Source: Astrocystis sublimbata (taxonomy: Eukaryota > Ascomycota > Sordariomycetes > Xylariales > Xylariaceae). From it: 64,000 bases of DNA. The notes below the pieces were generated by a model. It made no database searches and was not told where the DNA came from. It saw nothing but the letters and a program-made list of their open reading frames with translations. Shown piece by piece: positions 48,624-61,202 of the stretch. Position numbers and translations under genes: made by a program. Each line of letters starts with the position of its first letter. Positions within the stretch are counted from its first letter, which is position 1. Location: NCBI GenBank assembly GCA_022453515.1, contig JAJNNY010000018.1, positions 558,001-622,000 of the forward strand. The letters are read 5' to 3'.

Positions 48624-49700
48624 CTGTAAGGGTCGCTATAGGTAGGACTGGGCGCATAGACTGGTGGTTTGCCCGTCGGGGGGCACCAAACGCACGGGGC
48701 CAAGGATGGACCCAGTTGTGGTGGCGGCGTTGTCGATGATGTCGTTGACGGTCACTCAGTCGATCAGGGCCTCGAAAAGCTCTCTGGTGCAAAGATGGTA
48801 TGAATCGATAGTGGTGAATAGGCCAAGTGGGATCGCAGAGAGATTTGGGTGGGATTCGCAAAAGGCAGGAAAGCTATAGCTGAGTGAGCTGGGTTGTGTT
48901 TGGGGGTGTAATAGAAGGAAGGCATCCATCCATCTATACTAATTTTTTTTTTTAAAGATGGGCTTCAATGGGCAAGCCTACCTTACGGGCCTACTTGCCT
49001 AATGGATGGGTCACTGACGCCAAACGGATCCGCTTATCGCCGCGCGGACCCCACTCGGGCCCCTCCAGGCTAAGCGTATCTCATCCCACTCCCGCTATCC
49101 TGCCCGCTGCCTGTTCCCTGGAGGGGCTGCTGTTTAATGGGATTGTTGTGCCCCGCGCGCCAATCCGGGGACTGTGTGTGGCTTGTGGCGACTCTCCCGA
49201 TCCGATTGCTCGGAACCTGTGGCTGAACGAGTGGCTGCTCACCTCCAGTTTCCTGCCCCCCTGTCTGGCTGTCTGGGTTGGGGTACTTCACTATCAGATA
49301 CCTAATTGTCTCGGCTATATTCACTAGATTCTAGAGCCCGTGGAGACCTGCGTGCTCGATTCCACTGATGAGGAGAATGCAAATATGCGAGTTCCAAGTT
49401 GCCATTCGTAGAGACGCAATTATAGAACAAATATTAAGAACCTTGTCGTGTCCATTCAGTGTCTTCACTTCTGGGCAGTAAGGCCCATGCAAATGCACTA
49501 TTACAATAGCAAAGGGGCACCTTAGGTAAGGTAAGGTAGCTTTAAAGGTAGCTGAGTGAGCAAGCCGAGACACTGCCATCGTGGGCTTATTCATAAATTA
49601 CGTCCGATATAAGACGTATCTACATATCTGCTGCTTTCAATTCCAGCGAGAAGACAAGAAATCAACATGCCCAAATGACCAAGACATTTGTGTCCATCCC
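48624..49700. other. RIM2 upstream region
   Basis: RIM2 promoter and 3' flank of the VOC gene. It contains a T-run at about 48941-48953 and TTAGGTAAGGTAAGGTAG near 49523. A 119-codon plus-strand frame (48968-49327) has no recognisable motif. Confidence 0.4.
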
Positions 49701-50111
49701 TCACACAGCATGCTCGATGAAATCCCACTTATTCCCATACAAGTCCTCAAAGACCGCGACCTTCCCGTACGGCATGGCCCTCGGCTCCTCGAGGAATTTA
49801 ACGCCCCTCTCTTTCATCGCCGCATAGTCGCGGCCCATGTCGTCCGTCGCCAGGAAGAAGCCGACGCGGCCCCCCGTCTGGTTCCCCGTTGCCGCCGTCT
49901 GCGCTTCCGTCGTCGCCTTCGCCAGCACGATGGCCGCGCCCTCTTCTCCTGACCCGGACCCCGGCCTCACCACCACCCAGCGCTTCTCGCCGCTAGAGCC
50001 GAGCGCCGTGTCTTGCGTGCACGCGAACCCGAGCACGTCGCAGTAGTACGCCTTGGCGCGGTCGTACGAGTCCACGAGGATCGTGACTTGGAAGAGGGAC
50101 TGTTTGGCCAT
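49701..50111 (-). CDS. VOC (glyoxalase/bleomycin-resistance fold) family protein
   Basis: A single-exon 136-residue protein beginning MAKQSLFQVTILVDSYDRAK, followed by YYCDVLGFACTQD, the first beta-alpha-beta module. A second module contains GFFLATDDMGRDYAAMKERG and FEDLYGNKWDFIEH. This is one VOC domain of normal length, expected to form a homodimer with a metal site at the interface. The C-terminal Glu of DFIEH is a likely ligand, whereas the usual first His is replaced in TILVDS. Members range from glyoxalase I to resistance and isomerase proteins; the substrate cannot be told. No introns. The stop lies at 49701 and the start is the only ATG before the first strand. Confidence 0.88.
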   Translation of the reverse strand: MAKQSLFQVTILVDSYDRAKAYYCDVLGFACTQDTALGSSGEKRWVVVRPGSGSGEEGAAIVLAKATTEAQTAATGNQTGGRVGFFLATDDMGRDYAAMKERGVKFLEEPRAMPYGKVAVFEDLYGNKWDFIEHAV

Positions 50112-50761
50112 TGCGGTGTGCGGTGCGTGATGGTTGGTGCCCGTTGGTAGTAGATTAAGTGTGTATGGCCTGAGAAGGTCGCTTTAGGTAGGTAGGTAAG
50201 TAGGTAGGCAGTGAGTTACAGGCGCGGCTGAGGTGTTTATTGCCACTTGATGTGTAACTCTGCTTTCAAGTGGCAGGAAATAAGTTGAATCAAATCGCAA
50301 TGTGGATGTGACTATTAAAGTAGTAAGTACCTAAGTAAGTGTTAGGTCGGTGTCGACTGTGGAGATTCACGCGATGAGGATCCCGATAAGGAAGACCCTT
50401 CATCCATCCGCTCCCCTACTCGTCCCTTGAACTTACACCTAATCGTCAACATGTTGTAGTATCGGAATGGCCTATTATAGCACATTAAGAGTGCTGCACT
50501 GACACTAATTAGTCTGTAAGTGTCGCGTATTGCTAACTGAAAGCGCGCCAGAGTTCAATGCAAGCAGGATCCACGAAAGGCTAGAGAACTTGAGTGTTGT
50601 CGCACGCGGAACATCTGCGTGTCCTACATTGCATATTCTATACAGAGTGTATCGCTTGGTGGTTTATGTACATGTTCAAACTACAGACAAACAACAGGCA
50701 GGCTGTATGTACCGTGTGCTAACCGACGCTTCTTTTGAAACCAGGTACTCCTCGAACGTAA
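50112..50761. other. Intergenic spacer
   Basis: This spacer holds the VOC gene promoter and the 3' flank of the Zn2Cys6 gene. The repeat TTTAGGTAGGTAGGTAAGTAGGTAGGCAG lies at 50183-50211. No gene seen. Confidence 0.45.
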
Positions 50762-52664
50762 CTAACGATGGTGGCCCTCTCGAGTCGCAGTGGCATCAGC
50801 ATGAGCAGATGCCGCCGAAGCCACTTGTCTGATCCTCGAATCGAGCGACGGGCTGTGCACCGGGGCCCAGTTCGTGGCCTCCTCGGTGTGGTATCGTTTA
50901 CGCGGATTCGTAAGCATCTCCATTGACTCGTCCCTATTGAGAGGCATGTTGCTAGGCCCCTTGCGCCATACCTCGTCTGACTGTCGACCGATTACAAGCC
51001 TTGATCCCGTCTGGCCAGCCATCGCCTCGCCACCCCGTTCCACGCTGGGTCCAAGGTCGACGATTCCGGGAAGCTGGAGTGGTTGGGCAACATTGTTCTG
51101 CGCATAGATGTCCCTGGCCTCCTCCTCATCTTCCTCCCCCTCTCCACCCAGTCCCCCTTTCAGCATAACCACCTCATCTTCCGTGAGCTTCTTCCACGTG
51201 CATCTGGTGTGCTTCTTTGTGCAGCCTTGACAAGCCGTGAGATGTTTGATGCACTGTGTCTTAAGCCTACGGCAACGATCACAAGAGGGCCTTATTATGT
51301 CTCCACGAGCCAACTTCTCGATTCTTGACGTAACGAGTATCCGGTTTTCTTCCTCGCAATCCCTCGAAGTAGACTCCGAAGCATAACTAGGCGACAGACG
51401 GCTATTCAAGACGCTCTGTTGTGGCAAAGAAGTTCTTGGGGTGGAAGAGGCGGTGCTTATAGCATTAGGTGTAGGCGGAAGAGAGCTGGTCGAAGGTACT
51501 CTGTGGTTGAGTGGCTGTATGGCCGGGGTCATGAACTGTTGGACAAGGTCCGCGTGTAGGTCGTAGCCGGGATTGGCACCAACCTGTCGAATGGCATTAA
51601 CTGGTTGGAATCCCCCTGACGAGCCTATATGTGATGATGGATGGCGCGCATGTATTGATGCTTTTCTGCCGCTGAGATGATAATTTAGCTGACGGGCTCG
51701 ACGTGCAACTTCGTCGGCCTTCTTTATCAGCACCTGAAGACGCTGTTCAAGAATGTCCACCGTGGCGAGCTCAGCTGTCTCATCTTCCTCTAGTGGTTGT
51801 GGTGGCACGAGCTTGAATCGGTCGAGCGCGCCCGACACGATTAGCCTCCAGTCGTCCTCGCCAATTTCTACCTGCACCCCTTTCAAAGGAAATTGGCAGT
51901 ATCGTAGACCGGTTGGCGTGGGAGCTAGCTGAAAATCTTGAGGATGTGTCTTTGCGAAGTCGACGATGTCAAACCACGTCACAGGGTCAGGTGAAAACTG
52001 ATTTTGGGGAGGGGTTGTTGTGATACAGCCCTCAAACGCCCCTTCCATGGCCTTGAGGAGACGGGAGCCTGTGAGCTTCGCGCCCAGGTTGAAGGCGAGA
52101 CTTTCATGACGGTTCAGTACACCTGATCCCTCAAGTCAATGATTGATTTCAAGTTAAAGCAGGGGGAAGAGGGGCTAGCCTCAATATCGACTTGCCTTCG
52201 TACTCATTAATGAGGCTAAGTACGTCAGAGAAGGTATCAGTGTCACCTTGAATGAGTTTGAGTTTGACCCCCAGTGATTTCGAAAGGTAGTTTATAGGAG
52301 CGGTGTTCCCTGGCATTTTGGTTAGTGTTAAGTGCTATCGTACTATGTTTCATGTGATGGTATCAGAGGCTAAGACCGTGAAGGTGAAGTATAGTAACCA
52401 GAATCAAGGCATATGACAGGGCAAATGCCATGGGACAGATAGAAGGTAAATGCCGTCCAATTCGTTTCGTGAATAACAGAAGATCATGGTCGTCTGTGGT
52501 GGGCTTGCCAAACACAAGAGGCAACTGATAGGTCGAGGCAGAAAGCAAGACTTACCTGACTGAGGAGGCGGTGGTTGAGGGATACGGTCATGTACTTGGC
52601 TGCCATTGTCATCGGCAATCTCGCGCTTTCGTTTGTGCTGATCGGCGTCAAGATTGTGCGCCAT
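50762..52664 (-). CDS. Zn(II)2Cys6 transcription factor with C-terminal zinc cluster and a GC-AG intron
   Basis: Three minus-strand exons (52664-52556, 52309-52196, 52122-50762) encode 527 residues. The joins are PPPPQSG+NTAPINYLSKS and NEYEG+VLNRHESLAFN. The second intron uses a GC donor (GCAAGT) and AG acceptor; no GT site nearby keeps the frame open. The N-terminal 230 residues form a conserved helical region (KLTGSRLLKAMEGAFEG, then DPVTWFDIVDFAKTHP). The zinc cluster is Cys355-x2-Cys358-x6-Cys365-x6-Cys372-x2-Cys375-x6-Cys382 with a basic RCRRLK segment, unusually placed in the middle to C-terminal half rather than at the N-terminus. It should be a nuclear DNA-binding regulator. The target is unknown. 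Acidic GEGEEDEEEARD follows the cluster. Orthologues with this architecture are known to me only as uncharacterised C6 proteins. Confidence 0.87.
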
Positions 52665-55600
52665 AATAGACCCCTGTTCCAGAGCGAGGAACAGACTACT
52701 GTAACTGCGCAGACGCCTGACGGAAACCCTTGTTCGACAGCCCCCAAAACAACCAAAATCCCTACCCAGCTAGCTGCAAGTAGACGAAGAGAGGACATCA
52801 ACAAGCAGTACGAGGCCGAGGCAGTGACACAGGAAAACGGACACAGACGGGAAGACCCGTTTCCCGAGATCGGATGGGCGCCGACGCCCGATAATAGACA
52901 AGGCACGTGGGCGCAACCAAGCAAGCCCGTAGACAGCTAGGCGACAGATGCGAGGTGATTTTGTTCCCTCGTGCTGGGGTATGTAGATGAGCACAGAATG
53001 GCTATATTGCAATATAGCAGGCTGGCAGCCCCAAGTATACTCGGACAGGCACTACATGTGCCAATGCACCCGTGAGCTTATATGCGAATAGGTGACTGTG
53101 GGTGGTGGCAGTTGCAGACAAGAGCAAGATGGCGAGGAACTCCTGGATGCGTTAGTCTGCTGAGGTCCTATTGGTGACCCGGGATTCTGGGTGGCCGCGG
53201 CAGCGACATGGCACCTGAAAAGCCCCCGAGCTGCAAGATGCCGGGAAGTTGCGCAGGTCTGCGTACTCAATGACCATTAGGTATGCCGCATGCAAGGAGC
53301 GATGCGCATGCAAGCTTGCATTTATCTGTGGCGTGACCTGTCGAAGCAGCCCTGCGACGGCACAGACGGCGAGGCGGGTGAGGAACTGCGGGCGATTTGT
53401 ATTTACCTAAGTTAAGTAGGCAGGTGAGAGAAGGCCTGTGCATGGAAGCGAACTCTAGTAGTCGGACAGCAGAATTGGCAGCAGAAGACGGTCAGACAGC
53501 GAGACTCGGCACGAGAACTCGTCAAGGCTCCCAATTCGAATTCACAACTCCCGAACAAGGGCCCTGGCCTCTGGGCTTCAAGTGTGGTTACCGATGTGCG
53601 CCTATCGCAGGAGTGTGGCACTCGGCTGAAGTAGCTGTGTAAGTAAGTAGGCAAGTATTGAGAAGGGAGGTTGAGGTAGGTCGAGTGTGCATGGCATGCC
53701 CATACAGCCATACAGTACAGTAGGTAGCGAGATGTGGGGGGGGAGGCGCTCGCGGGCGTTGCAACTTTGCCAGCAATGTCCACGGATCTCTCGAGGTAGG
53801 TTGTCAGGCATTCAGGGTTGTGGGGTTGCAAAGGTGAAGAGACGGCACGGAAGAAGAGGAAAGGCGGGGAGTGGTACTTGCAGGGGGTTCGAGATAGCCC
53901 GAGTGCCTGACCGTTGACGATTGAGTGCCCTGACTGGAACTGAGTGACTGACTGACGAGACTTCGACTGACTGCACCGGAAGCCCTAAGCCGAACGCTCG
54001 ATGTTGTTGGTGTCCCGTAGTGGCGGCACACCCGACAATAGGGGACGGCGAGGTGACGAGAAACTCTCCATGATCTGCAGCGACTTTCCACCATGACGCG
54101 CCGTTCTCGACAGTGCGGTGCCACTACGAATGCAGGGTGCAATAACGCGAAGGATTCTGCTACCAATTCAGTAGGAGTAGCTCGGAGTAGGTACTTTGGG
54201 CGAAGTGGATGCGCTTTAGCTCACGTCTAGTCGTCTACTGCGCTGCACAGCTTCTGCTGCTGCTGCTGCACCGGCGTAGAATGGCGGGATTAGCGTGGTC
54301 TTGGGGCTGGGCTAAGCTCAGGTAGGCAGTCTAAGTGTCTACAGCGGGCGGACACCGCTGGCTAGTACAGAGAGAGGCAGTGGCAGTGTTGCGACGTGCG
54401 TGGCGAGCGTGGAAATCATGGCGGGATGGAGCCAGCCGGAACCGCCGCCGGTTATGTGGGCTCGCCTGCCTGATTCCACCGCCGGAAACTCCTGCCGCGC
54501 CCATGGGCGATGCGGCCATGCTCTGTGCACTACACTCCCGGAACCATGTACCACTGGGCACTGGGCACGGGATAACCATCCCAGAACACAAACACGGCCA
54601 AGTCTTGAAGTCGAAGCAAGGCAGATCATGCAAAGGAGAAAGAAAACAGAAAGTACAGCATTATCTAAGCTACGATTGGCCCGTCTCATGACCTACCTAG
54701 GTAGGCGTTCGTGCCCTTGGCGGCGGTGTGTGTTACTTACTGTTCGCTTCCAGAGGCACGATATGCAGGTAAGGCATTCAAGAACGCTATTACAGCAATG
54801 CAACTGTAGATATATACCTTGCTGCATAGAACAGCTGCACGACAGAAAAACAACCCATGCCACAAGACAAAGATATTGGCCGATGGCTAGCTAATGTACA
54901 CCCTACTAATATGATAAATATGCGTTACCACATCTCCGTGCTATCTACATGTATGTGTGCTGGCCTCGTTCCACGTACCCCGGCCTTACATACATACTTA
55001 GAAATCGTCATATGTAGCCTGTCGAGCCTGTGCCGCCACGTCGACATAGATTCCCATATCAGAATGGAGGCCTTCGAAGCCGTATAATCTCTTGGAGTCC
55101 TGAGAGATTCAGCCTAACCAGCGACCCGAGTTGCGCTTCAGCTCACGGCAATCAAATTCTGTTTTTGTCCTGCAGTCGTCAACTGCATCATGCCCAGGTA
55201 GCAAATCAAGGCCCTGCCGGCATGCGAGGCATGGGGGCTCTGCAGCGGGCTAAAGTGCGCTGGCTCGATGCAAGTCGTTGGAACTGGGCATAGATCGACA
55301 ATGGCCGGGATTCAGAGATGCCGGCAAGACGTCCTGAGCGGAAACCTGAGCAGAATCATCATAAAAACATACATGTCCTCGTCTCTGCCTGCTCTTTTCC
55401 TTCCACCATCCGAGTAGGCAATGATCGACGACCTGCGTGTTGGAGGCTTGCATTCGAAGATGCTGTCCTCCCCCAGAATGGCTCTCGCCTATCAATCGTG
55501 GTCGGAGGAGCATCACGACGGAGGTCCTGACGGGGAAAGAGGCGCCAAGACCTCGAGTCATGTCCCATTCTGCTCCAGCATGGCAATCTTCACCGTGACT

Positions 55601-56852
55601 CCACCATCACGGAATGGGAGGTTCGTAGCAACCTCATGACCTGCCAGCATTGGCTGATCTACTAACTGAGGATATGATATCCAGCGCAGGATCACGCACG
55701 AAGGTGCAAACTATGGAGAAGTGACCGATGGCGTGTCTGGCAGAGAAAAGCGATTGCTATGATGTATATGTTGATCTTGTTGAACTTGCCTTTCTTTATC
55801 AGGCGTCAGCCATCTCAAGGTAGGTAGACATCGTGGGTTGGTAGGTACTTTGGAATTCTCCAGTACACACACCCGCCGCAGTGCCCCCATTACGCCACTG
55901 GCAAGCGAGGTTGCAAAGCAGGCGGTAGACGGACCTCCACAGCAACCATTGACCAATCTTTGAGATAACTATGGCGTAATCTTATCGGGAGGCACTGCTT
56001 CCAGAATAGCTACATGTACCATGGGCAGGTCAAAGTTGGAAGGATATGATGTCGGCATGTTGGAGATATCGGAGCTTGGTAACAGAGAAAGGTAGCAAGC
56101 AGTTACTCCGTACATGGAGTGGTGGACGGGCAGATGTCCGTACACCTAAGATAGGCATCTAATCGCACTGTAACCCACCAGCACCAGCACCCATGGACCA
56201 GCACTCGCCTAGGTAGCTCGGGTAGGTATGGCCTGCAGCAGCTGCAGTGACGACGAGTGGGAGCCGAGAGCTTCGGGAGCCTTGCGATAGCTCCCCACTA
56301 CCTAGGGAGCTTCTCGGCCAACCAGAGCGCCAGGATTGACCCGCTAGACGGGGGGCCCAGAGAAGCAGTCGAGGCAGTCCGAGCAGTCTAGAATGCCGAT
56401 GCCACTCAGCCTTCCCGCCCCTCCACATCCTTCCCACACTGCAACCTTCGGACATCACTGTTCCCTAATTCCAAGCCGCCGGTTTTGGTATTACCAATAT
56501 TTGCGACCCTGCATCCCACGATTCGGGCCACGACTTTCTCGCTAGAGGTTCCGATTTGCCTTCCACCCAATTTAGCAGTCCGTTCCTGTCCCTGGCCCCC
56601 GCTCGTGTCATTGGCCCATCTCCAACCCAAACCGTCACCTATCCAGGCGCTGCTGTCTTGACCGCGAATCCCGATTTTCCGGACTCCGAAGTGTGACCAG
56701 TTCGATATCCATTGCATATTTCCGACATCGAGCTTGCCACTCTGCTCCCAGATCCGCAAGGGATCCAATAAAAGCATAGCCACCCATCCACTTCCCGCAC
56801 GGGGACGCATACGCATTCCACATCCATCCTCTCCGCACTACACTCGCAGATA
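52665..56852. other. Four-kilobase gene-poor region
   Basis: Promoter of the Zn2Cys6 gene at the left and of LSM7 at the right; nothing else can be supported. Palindrome-like ACCTACCTAGGTAGG occurs at 54691-54705, with related motifs near 53402, 55819 and 56205-56227. Short ORFs on both strands are unrecognised, including a 136-codon minus-strand frame (56406-56816) in the LSM7 promoter. Confidence 0.4.
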
Positions 56853-57441
56853 ATGTCCGACCGTGGGCACCACCGCGGCGGCCGAGGTGGCGGCGGTGGC
56901 CACTACCGCGGGGGACGTGGCGGACGTGGGGGTAGAGGAGGACATGGAGGCGACGCTGGCGGTGCGAACCAGGAGCGGGAGAGGCCGAAGAAGGAGAACA
57001 TCCTCGACCTGAGTAAATACATGGACAAGAAGATCACCGTCAAGTTTAACGGAGGTCGGGAAGGTAAGGCTCACTGTGCTGTTCATCCCCCTTGCCAAAC
57101 GAGAACAGGCTATATGCGCAGTTCCAGACGAACGACAAGGTCACTGATATCTGCTTCGCAACAGTAACTGGGACGTTAAAAGGATATGACGCGCTCATGA
57201 ACTTGGTTTTGGATGACGTACAAGAAGTCATGAGAGGTAGGTCGCCACTGTTCCCTTAACTGTTCATTTATCTGCATGGGATCGCGAGATTGACTCTCTG
57301 GTGACTACAGACGACGAAGGCAAGGAAGCAACAAGGTCTTTGGGCCTTGTGGTGGCTCGGGGTACTCTATTAGTTGTCATCAGCCCCCTAGACGGCAGTG
57401 AAGAGATAGAGAACCCGTTTGCCCAGCAAGGCGACGATTGA
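56853..57441 (+). CDS. LSM7: Sm-like protein Lsm7
   Basis: Three exons (56853-57063, 57165-57236, 57311-57441) encode 137 residues; intron 1 follows EGKA-frame signals GTAAGG...CAG and joins GGRE to VTGTLKGYD. The first 45 residues are a Gly/Arg/His-rich extension (RGG-type), common in filamentous-fungal Lsm7. The Sm fold follows: ILDLSKYMDKKITVKFNGGR, then GTLKGYDALMNLVLDD as Sm1, and LGLVVARGTLLVVISP as Sm2. Lsm7 is part of the cytoplasmic Lsm1-7 ring, which promotes decapping and decay, and the nuclear Lsm2-8 ring on U6 snRNA. The middle exon is only 72 bp. The RGG tail may bind RNA or be methylated, by analogy. Confidence 0.95.
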
Positions 57442-59113
57442 GCTCCACACATTCGCGAAGAGGACAGCAGAGGGCATCGTCAAAATACCATATGAAATAA
57501 ATTCCGAGGCTATATCACAGTCACACACACGCACTCACGCCGAGAGGAAGCAGCCGAAATATATGAGCTATACACATAAATAGCAAGTTCTAGGAGCCAC
57601 GCAAATGGATTGGGAGTATCGAGCCAGGCCCAAATAAAAGGCCTAGCCTGATCTACGTGACGATAACGAGGATGGACTATTTGGTCGATATCTAGGTTAG
57701 GGAATCAATGGAACCATTACTTTAGTAGTCCAAAATCCTCGACCCAACCACCTCAGAAGCTCAGCTTTGAGTCAGGTGTTATTGTGACAGCCCCATTTAA
57801 GACAAAGCCTCCTTCTTGCAACCATCACTTTCAGGGGCTGCTCTCGTTTATCTTAACTAAGCCCACAGAGGGACATTTCCTGAAACTTCTGTCCAACAGT
57901 GTCCTCTACCTTGCTTTAGTGACATATAGCTCGGCACGGGGCTTTGGCCACCACTTGTCACGAGAGCAGTCATAAAGCAAAGAGCTAATCAACGCATGCG
58001 CACTTGACCTCCCTGCCTACCTCTCTACTCTTCGCGAATTATCCTTTTGAGCATCTTGGTCTTTGTTTGTTTGCTCCCCAAGTGGGTAATGATGTATATA
58101 TTAATCAGGACCCAGGTCAACAGGGCAATCTTCAAGGCCAATATGATTGATTCTCGCCCGCCATTCTGGAACGCAAGCTCCAGGCTACGGATTATCAAGA
58201 AGATCAAGTGACCTAAGAAAGAAAAAAGAAAGGCAAAAAAAGAAAGACCCAAAAAACCAGCGGAAGCGATAGCGTGCTCAGCAAAGATAGAACCAGCAGA
58301 CTGACAAGCAGAATAGCACCTTTCTCTTTCTCAGTCATGCTTGTACTTCTAGCCTATGACTCGCGTTGGGGGCGAGACGAGACGTACAGAAACTCTGAAA
58401 CTGATCCTATACTGCACTGCATTTTTAGCTCTCGCGGAGTATGTATATGGCAATATATGCAAGGCAAGGCTCTCCTCCCCCGTGATGCCACTCAATATCG
58501 TGACCAGTGATACTGATTTCCCTCGAATCGCAATAACGAAAGCCACCCACTCCGCCTAGCTATCGAGAGCTGGAAAACAGTAATCACATTTTCATACGAA
58601 GTAGACAGTCTGCCTGATAAATAGGCATGCACGCTCACTTCTCAGCAATACCGCACAAACCCCAAGCAATGAACCAGGCTCATTTGATAAACGCCAGCAT
58701 GAGTGACATTGAAGCGCCCGGATCATATCACATTCACCAAGACATGCCAGCCAAGAAAACCGATTATTCTGAAGTATATGAAATCTCTTGTCATTTATGT
58801 ATCTGTTTTCTCTCGTTTTCTCTCTTCTCCGCCTTATCTATGAAGGGGCTAGCAATCAGCTATTGACGCGCTACTGAGTTGAAGGATACAGGAATGTCGC
58901 TGTAGGATCAAATACAGGATCCAATATACACATAACACTTTATCAACATATATAGTGCACCTCTGGAACCTTTCCCACACGCTATACAAGCTCATTATTC
59001 CTATATCGTCGTCCAGACTCGCCTAGGGTGGGTCCGTCCTGGAGTTCAGCATGATATCGTCGTTCCTCAAACCAATGCCGTTCAAACTGTGCGTCGTGGT
59101 CATGGGGAGGGTC
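57442..59113. other. Convergent intergenic region
   Basis: This spacer lies between the 3' ends of LSM7 (plus) and PAN3-like (minus). A 75-codon minus-strand ORF at 58025-58252 has two hydrophobic segments, but I cannot support it further. The region is AT-richer, with no repeat recognised. Confidence 0.4.
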
Positions 59114-61115
59114 CTAAAACCCTCTGTTGGTTTGCTGTGGTTGCTTGGTGCTTGCTTTCAGGAGATCACCGAAGGCGGCTTGACACTGTCTCTTGAGCTC
59201 CTGGTATGTGACAAGGAAGGTAGATTGGTGATCTCGGCTGGTGAGCCATATCTTTTCTTCTGTACCGGCGTCGAGCCTGTTCAAACAGCCTAGAATGTGC
59301 CCCAAATCCAAGAGCGGGTTGCCTTGAGCATCCACCTGGTGGAATACGTAGTCTCGGAACAGCTTCAGCATGTACCGATTTCCGGTTTCTGACCAGTCAG
59401 GGTCTGAGTCGTATTCAGGTCGCTCGTTGATTGTACCCAATTTAGACAATAGTCGAACTAGCCTTCCGTTTTCAAGCTCTCGGCCGAGTTTGCACGTGAT
59501 CTCATCCTCAGCAAAGTAGATCGAAGCCAACTGATCGTCTATGTGGACGGCTAAATCACAAACCAGCTGCTCGGCCGTTTTCGGTTGTGTCTGCACCCAA
59601 AGCAACCACCCCACTCTTTGCTTTAGCTCTTCCGAGTAGGTTCGTCCCAATTGCTCAAGAAGAGGGCGGAAGTCTTGTATGTTCCGCGATGGGGTGTTAG
59701 TACCAATGCTCAATATGAGTTTGCCCAGGTTATAAAGGTCCTCCTGTTGGAGTTCTTCGACTGGGCGATGCGCTTCAAATTGTATCACATCGGAGATGGA
59801 GCATGCGCCAAGTCTGATGCGATTCTTCTCTGTCAAGATCACCTTGCTGATGTCTACGCATCGTGCCGCTAGCTTAGCCTTGTGTATCACCTTGAGTGCG
59901 CTGGAGAGCTGTACCAGGTAGCTCCACAACACTCTTTCTGACACGGGCGCTGGGCGAGAAAGTCTGTTACTAGTGGCGATAGGGAAATGATGCTCTGCCA
60001 GTGTCTTCGAGAGAGGATGATATTCATGAACGAATACCAGTGAACTATCATGGAAGTCCCTGGTCGTGAAAGCTTCTACTGTTAAGACGATACTTGGATG
60101 GGCGACTTGTTTCCAGGTTCTCACCACCTTAATAGCATCCTCGTTGGTCAGACGGAAGCCTGTGACTTGTTAGTATCAATGGCTAACTGGGTCGCATAAT
60201 TGCGCCTACCTTCAACACGTCTCAGACAATAGACTTTTCCATTTTTCAGAGAAGTTGCTTTCCAAACCCATGTGGGAAGCCCAAAGATCCCCGGCAAGCT
60301 CTTGATTTTAGTGTCAAGGGGTACAAGTGAGTGGTAGTTTTGAATGGAAAGCGACTGTACACCTGGCCGGCTTGCGAGAACTTGCCGAGTTGCCTCAGAC
60401 TTCTTTTGCAGTCTTTCTCGAAGTGACTCCGGTAGAAAGAAGTCGTAAGCCGCTTGTTGATGAGGCTGTAAATGATCTCGAATAGGCGTTAGTGGATAAT
60501 AAAGATGATATTGCAGCTGTATGCGGGATATTAGCTCATTTTTACGTGATTCGAACAGTCCGTCTATCCACTCACAGGTTGAGGTGGGGCCGTAAATGTG
60601 TTTTGAGACCCGTAGTAGGAACCCCCCGCTCCAGCTAATGTATTATGTTCTTCAGCATAGGGATTGTACTGTGCGGACTGTAGTCCTTGAGGTACGTTTG
60701 ACATGAAGGGATCGAAGCCCATGGGATGATCTGAAGATCCGTTGACTGCATCCTATTTCCTTTGTTATTTGTGATTTACTTGGTGGTTAAGGCAAGACAT
60801 AAGCTTACCGTAGATATTATATCATAGTTACTTTGGCTGAAGTCCGGAAACTGCGCAGGCTTGAACAGAGTTGTGCCGCCGTCTTGCTGTAGAGCGGACG
60901 GTGTAGCTAAACGGCGTAAGCATGCAGAAGTAACAGGCTACCGATTGTGAATCTTACCGGTCGTGGAGCTTCCTCGGGGTGTAAAAGGAATTGCGTTGCT
61001 AGAGAATGTGCTTTTTTTGCCCCCAAGCTGAGTCGGGGTAAAAGATGGCGAATCGACATTAAGTGTTTTCTTGGACTGGCTGGAAGCTTTGTCAGATAAC
61101 AGGTCGTGTATGATG
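59114..61115 (-). CDS. PAN3: PAN3-like deadenylase subunit lacking the N-terminal zinc-finger exon
   Basis: Five minus-strand exons are evident (61115-60958, 60906-60809, 60752-60576, 60516-60210, 60159-59114), all joins in phase. They cover KKTLNVDSPSFTPTQL (the usual region after the finger), FDPFMSNVPQGLQSAQYNPY, HLYYPLTPIR and LPGIFGLPTWVWKATSLKNG at the start of the pseudokinase. The coiled coil and C-terminal knob follow, with RELENGRLVRLLSKL, RDYVFHQVDAQGNPLLDLGH and LNRLDAGTEEK. Pan3 dimerises and recruits Pan2 to poly(A)-binding protein for mRNA deadenylation. The first visible exon opens at a TAG acceptor in phase 2, yet the upstream 90 bp has no ATG, and no CCCH-finger sequence (LCRN...FNHD type) appears before the next ORF. 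So the 5' exon is missing, displaced or lost. The first in-frame ATG is only at 60718 (MGFDPF). Confidence 0.82.
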
Positions 61116-61202
61116 CTATGTTACAAAATAAAAGCCTGAACAGATGCGACACAATTGAAAACGTGATAGGAAATTGCCGGGCTGTAGTAGTGGATGAACT
61201 TC

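Noticed and set aside
58025..58252. 75-codon minus-strand frame with two hydrophobic segments
   Set aside because: Could be a small membrane protein, but AT-rich antisense sequence often gives such frames and no other support was seen.
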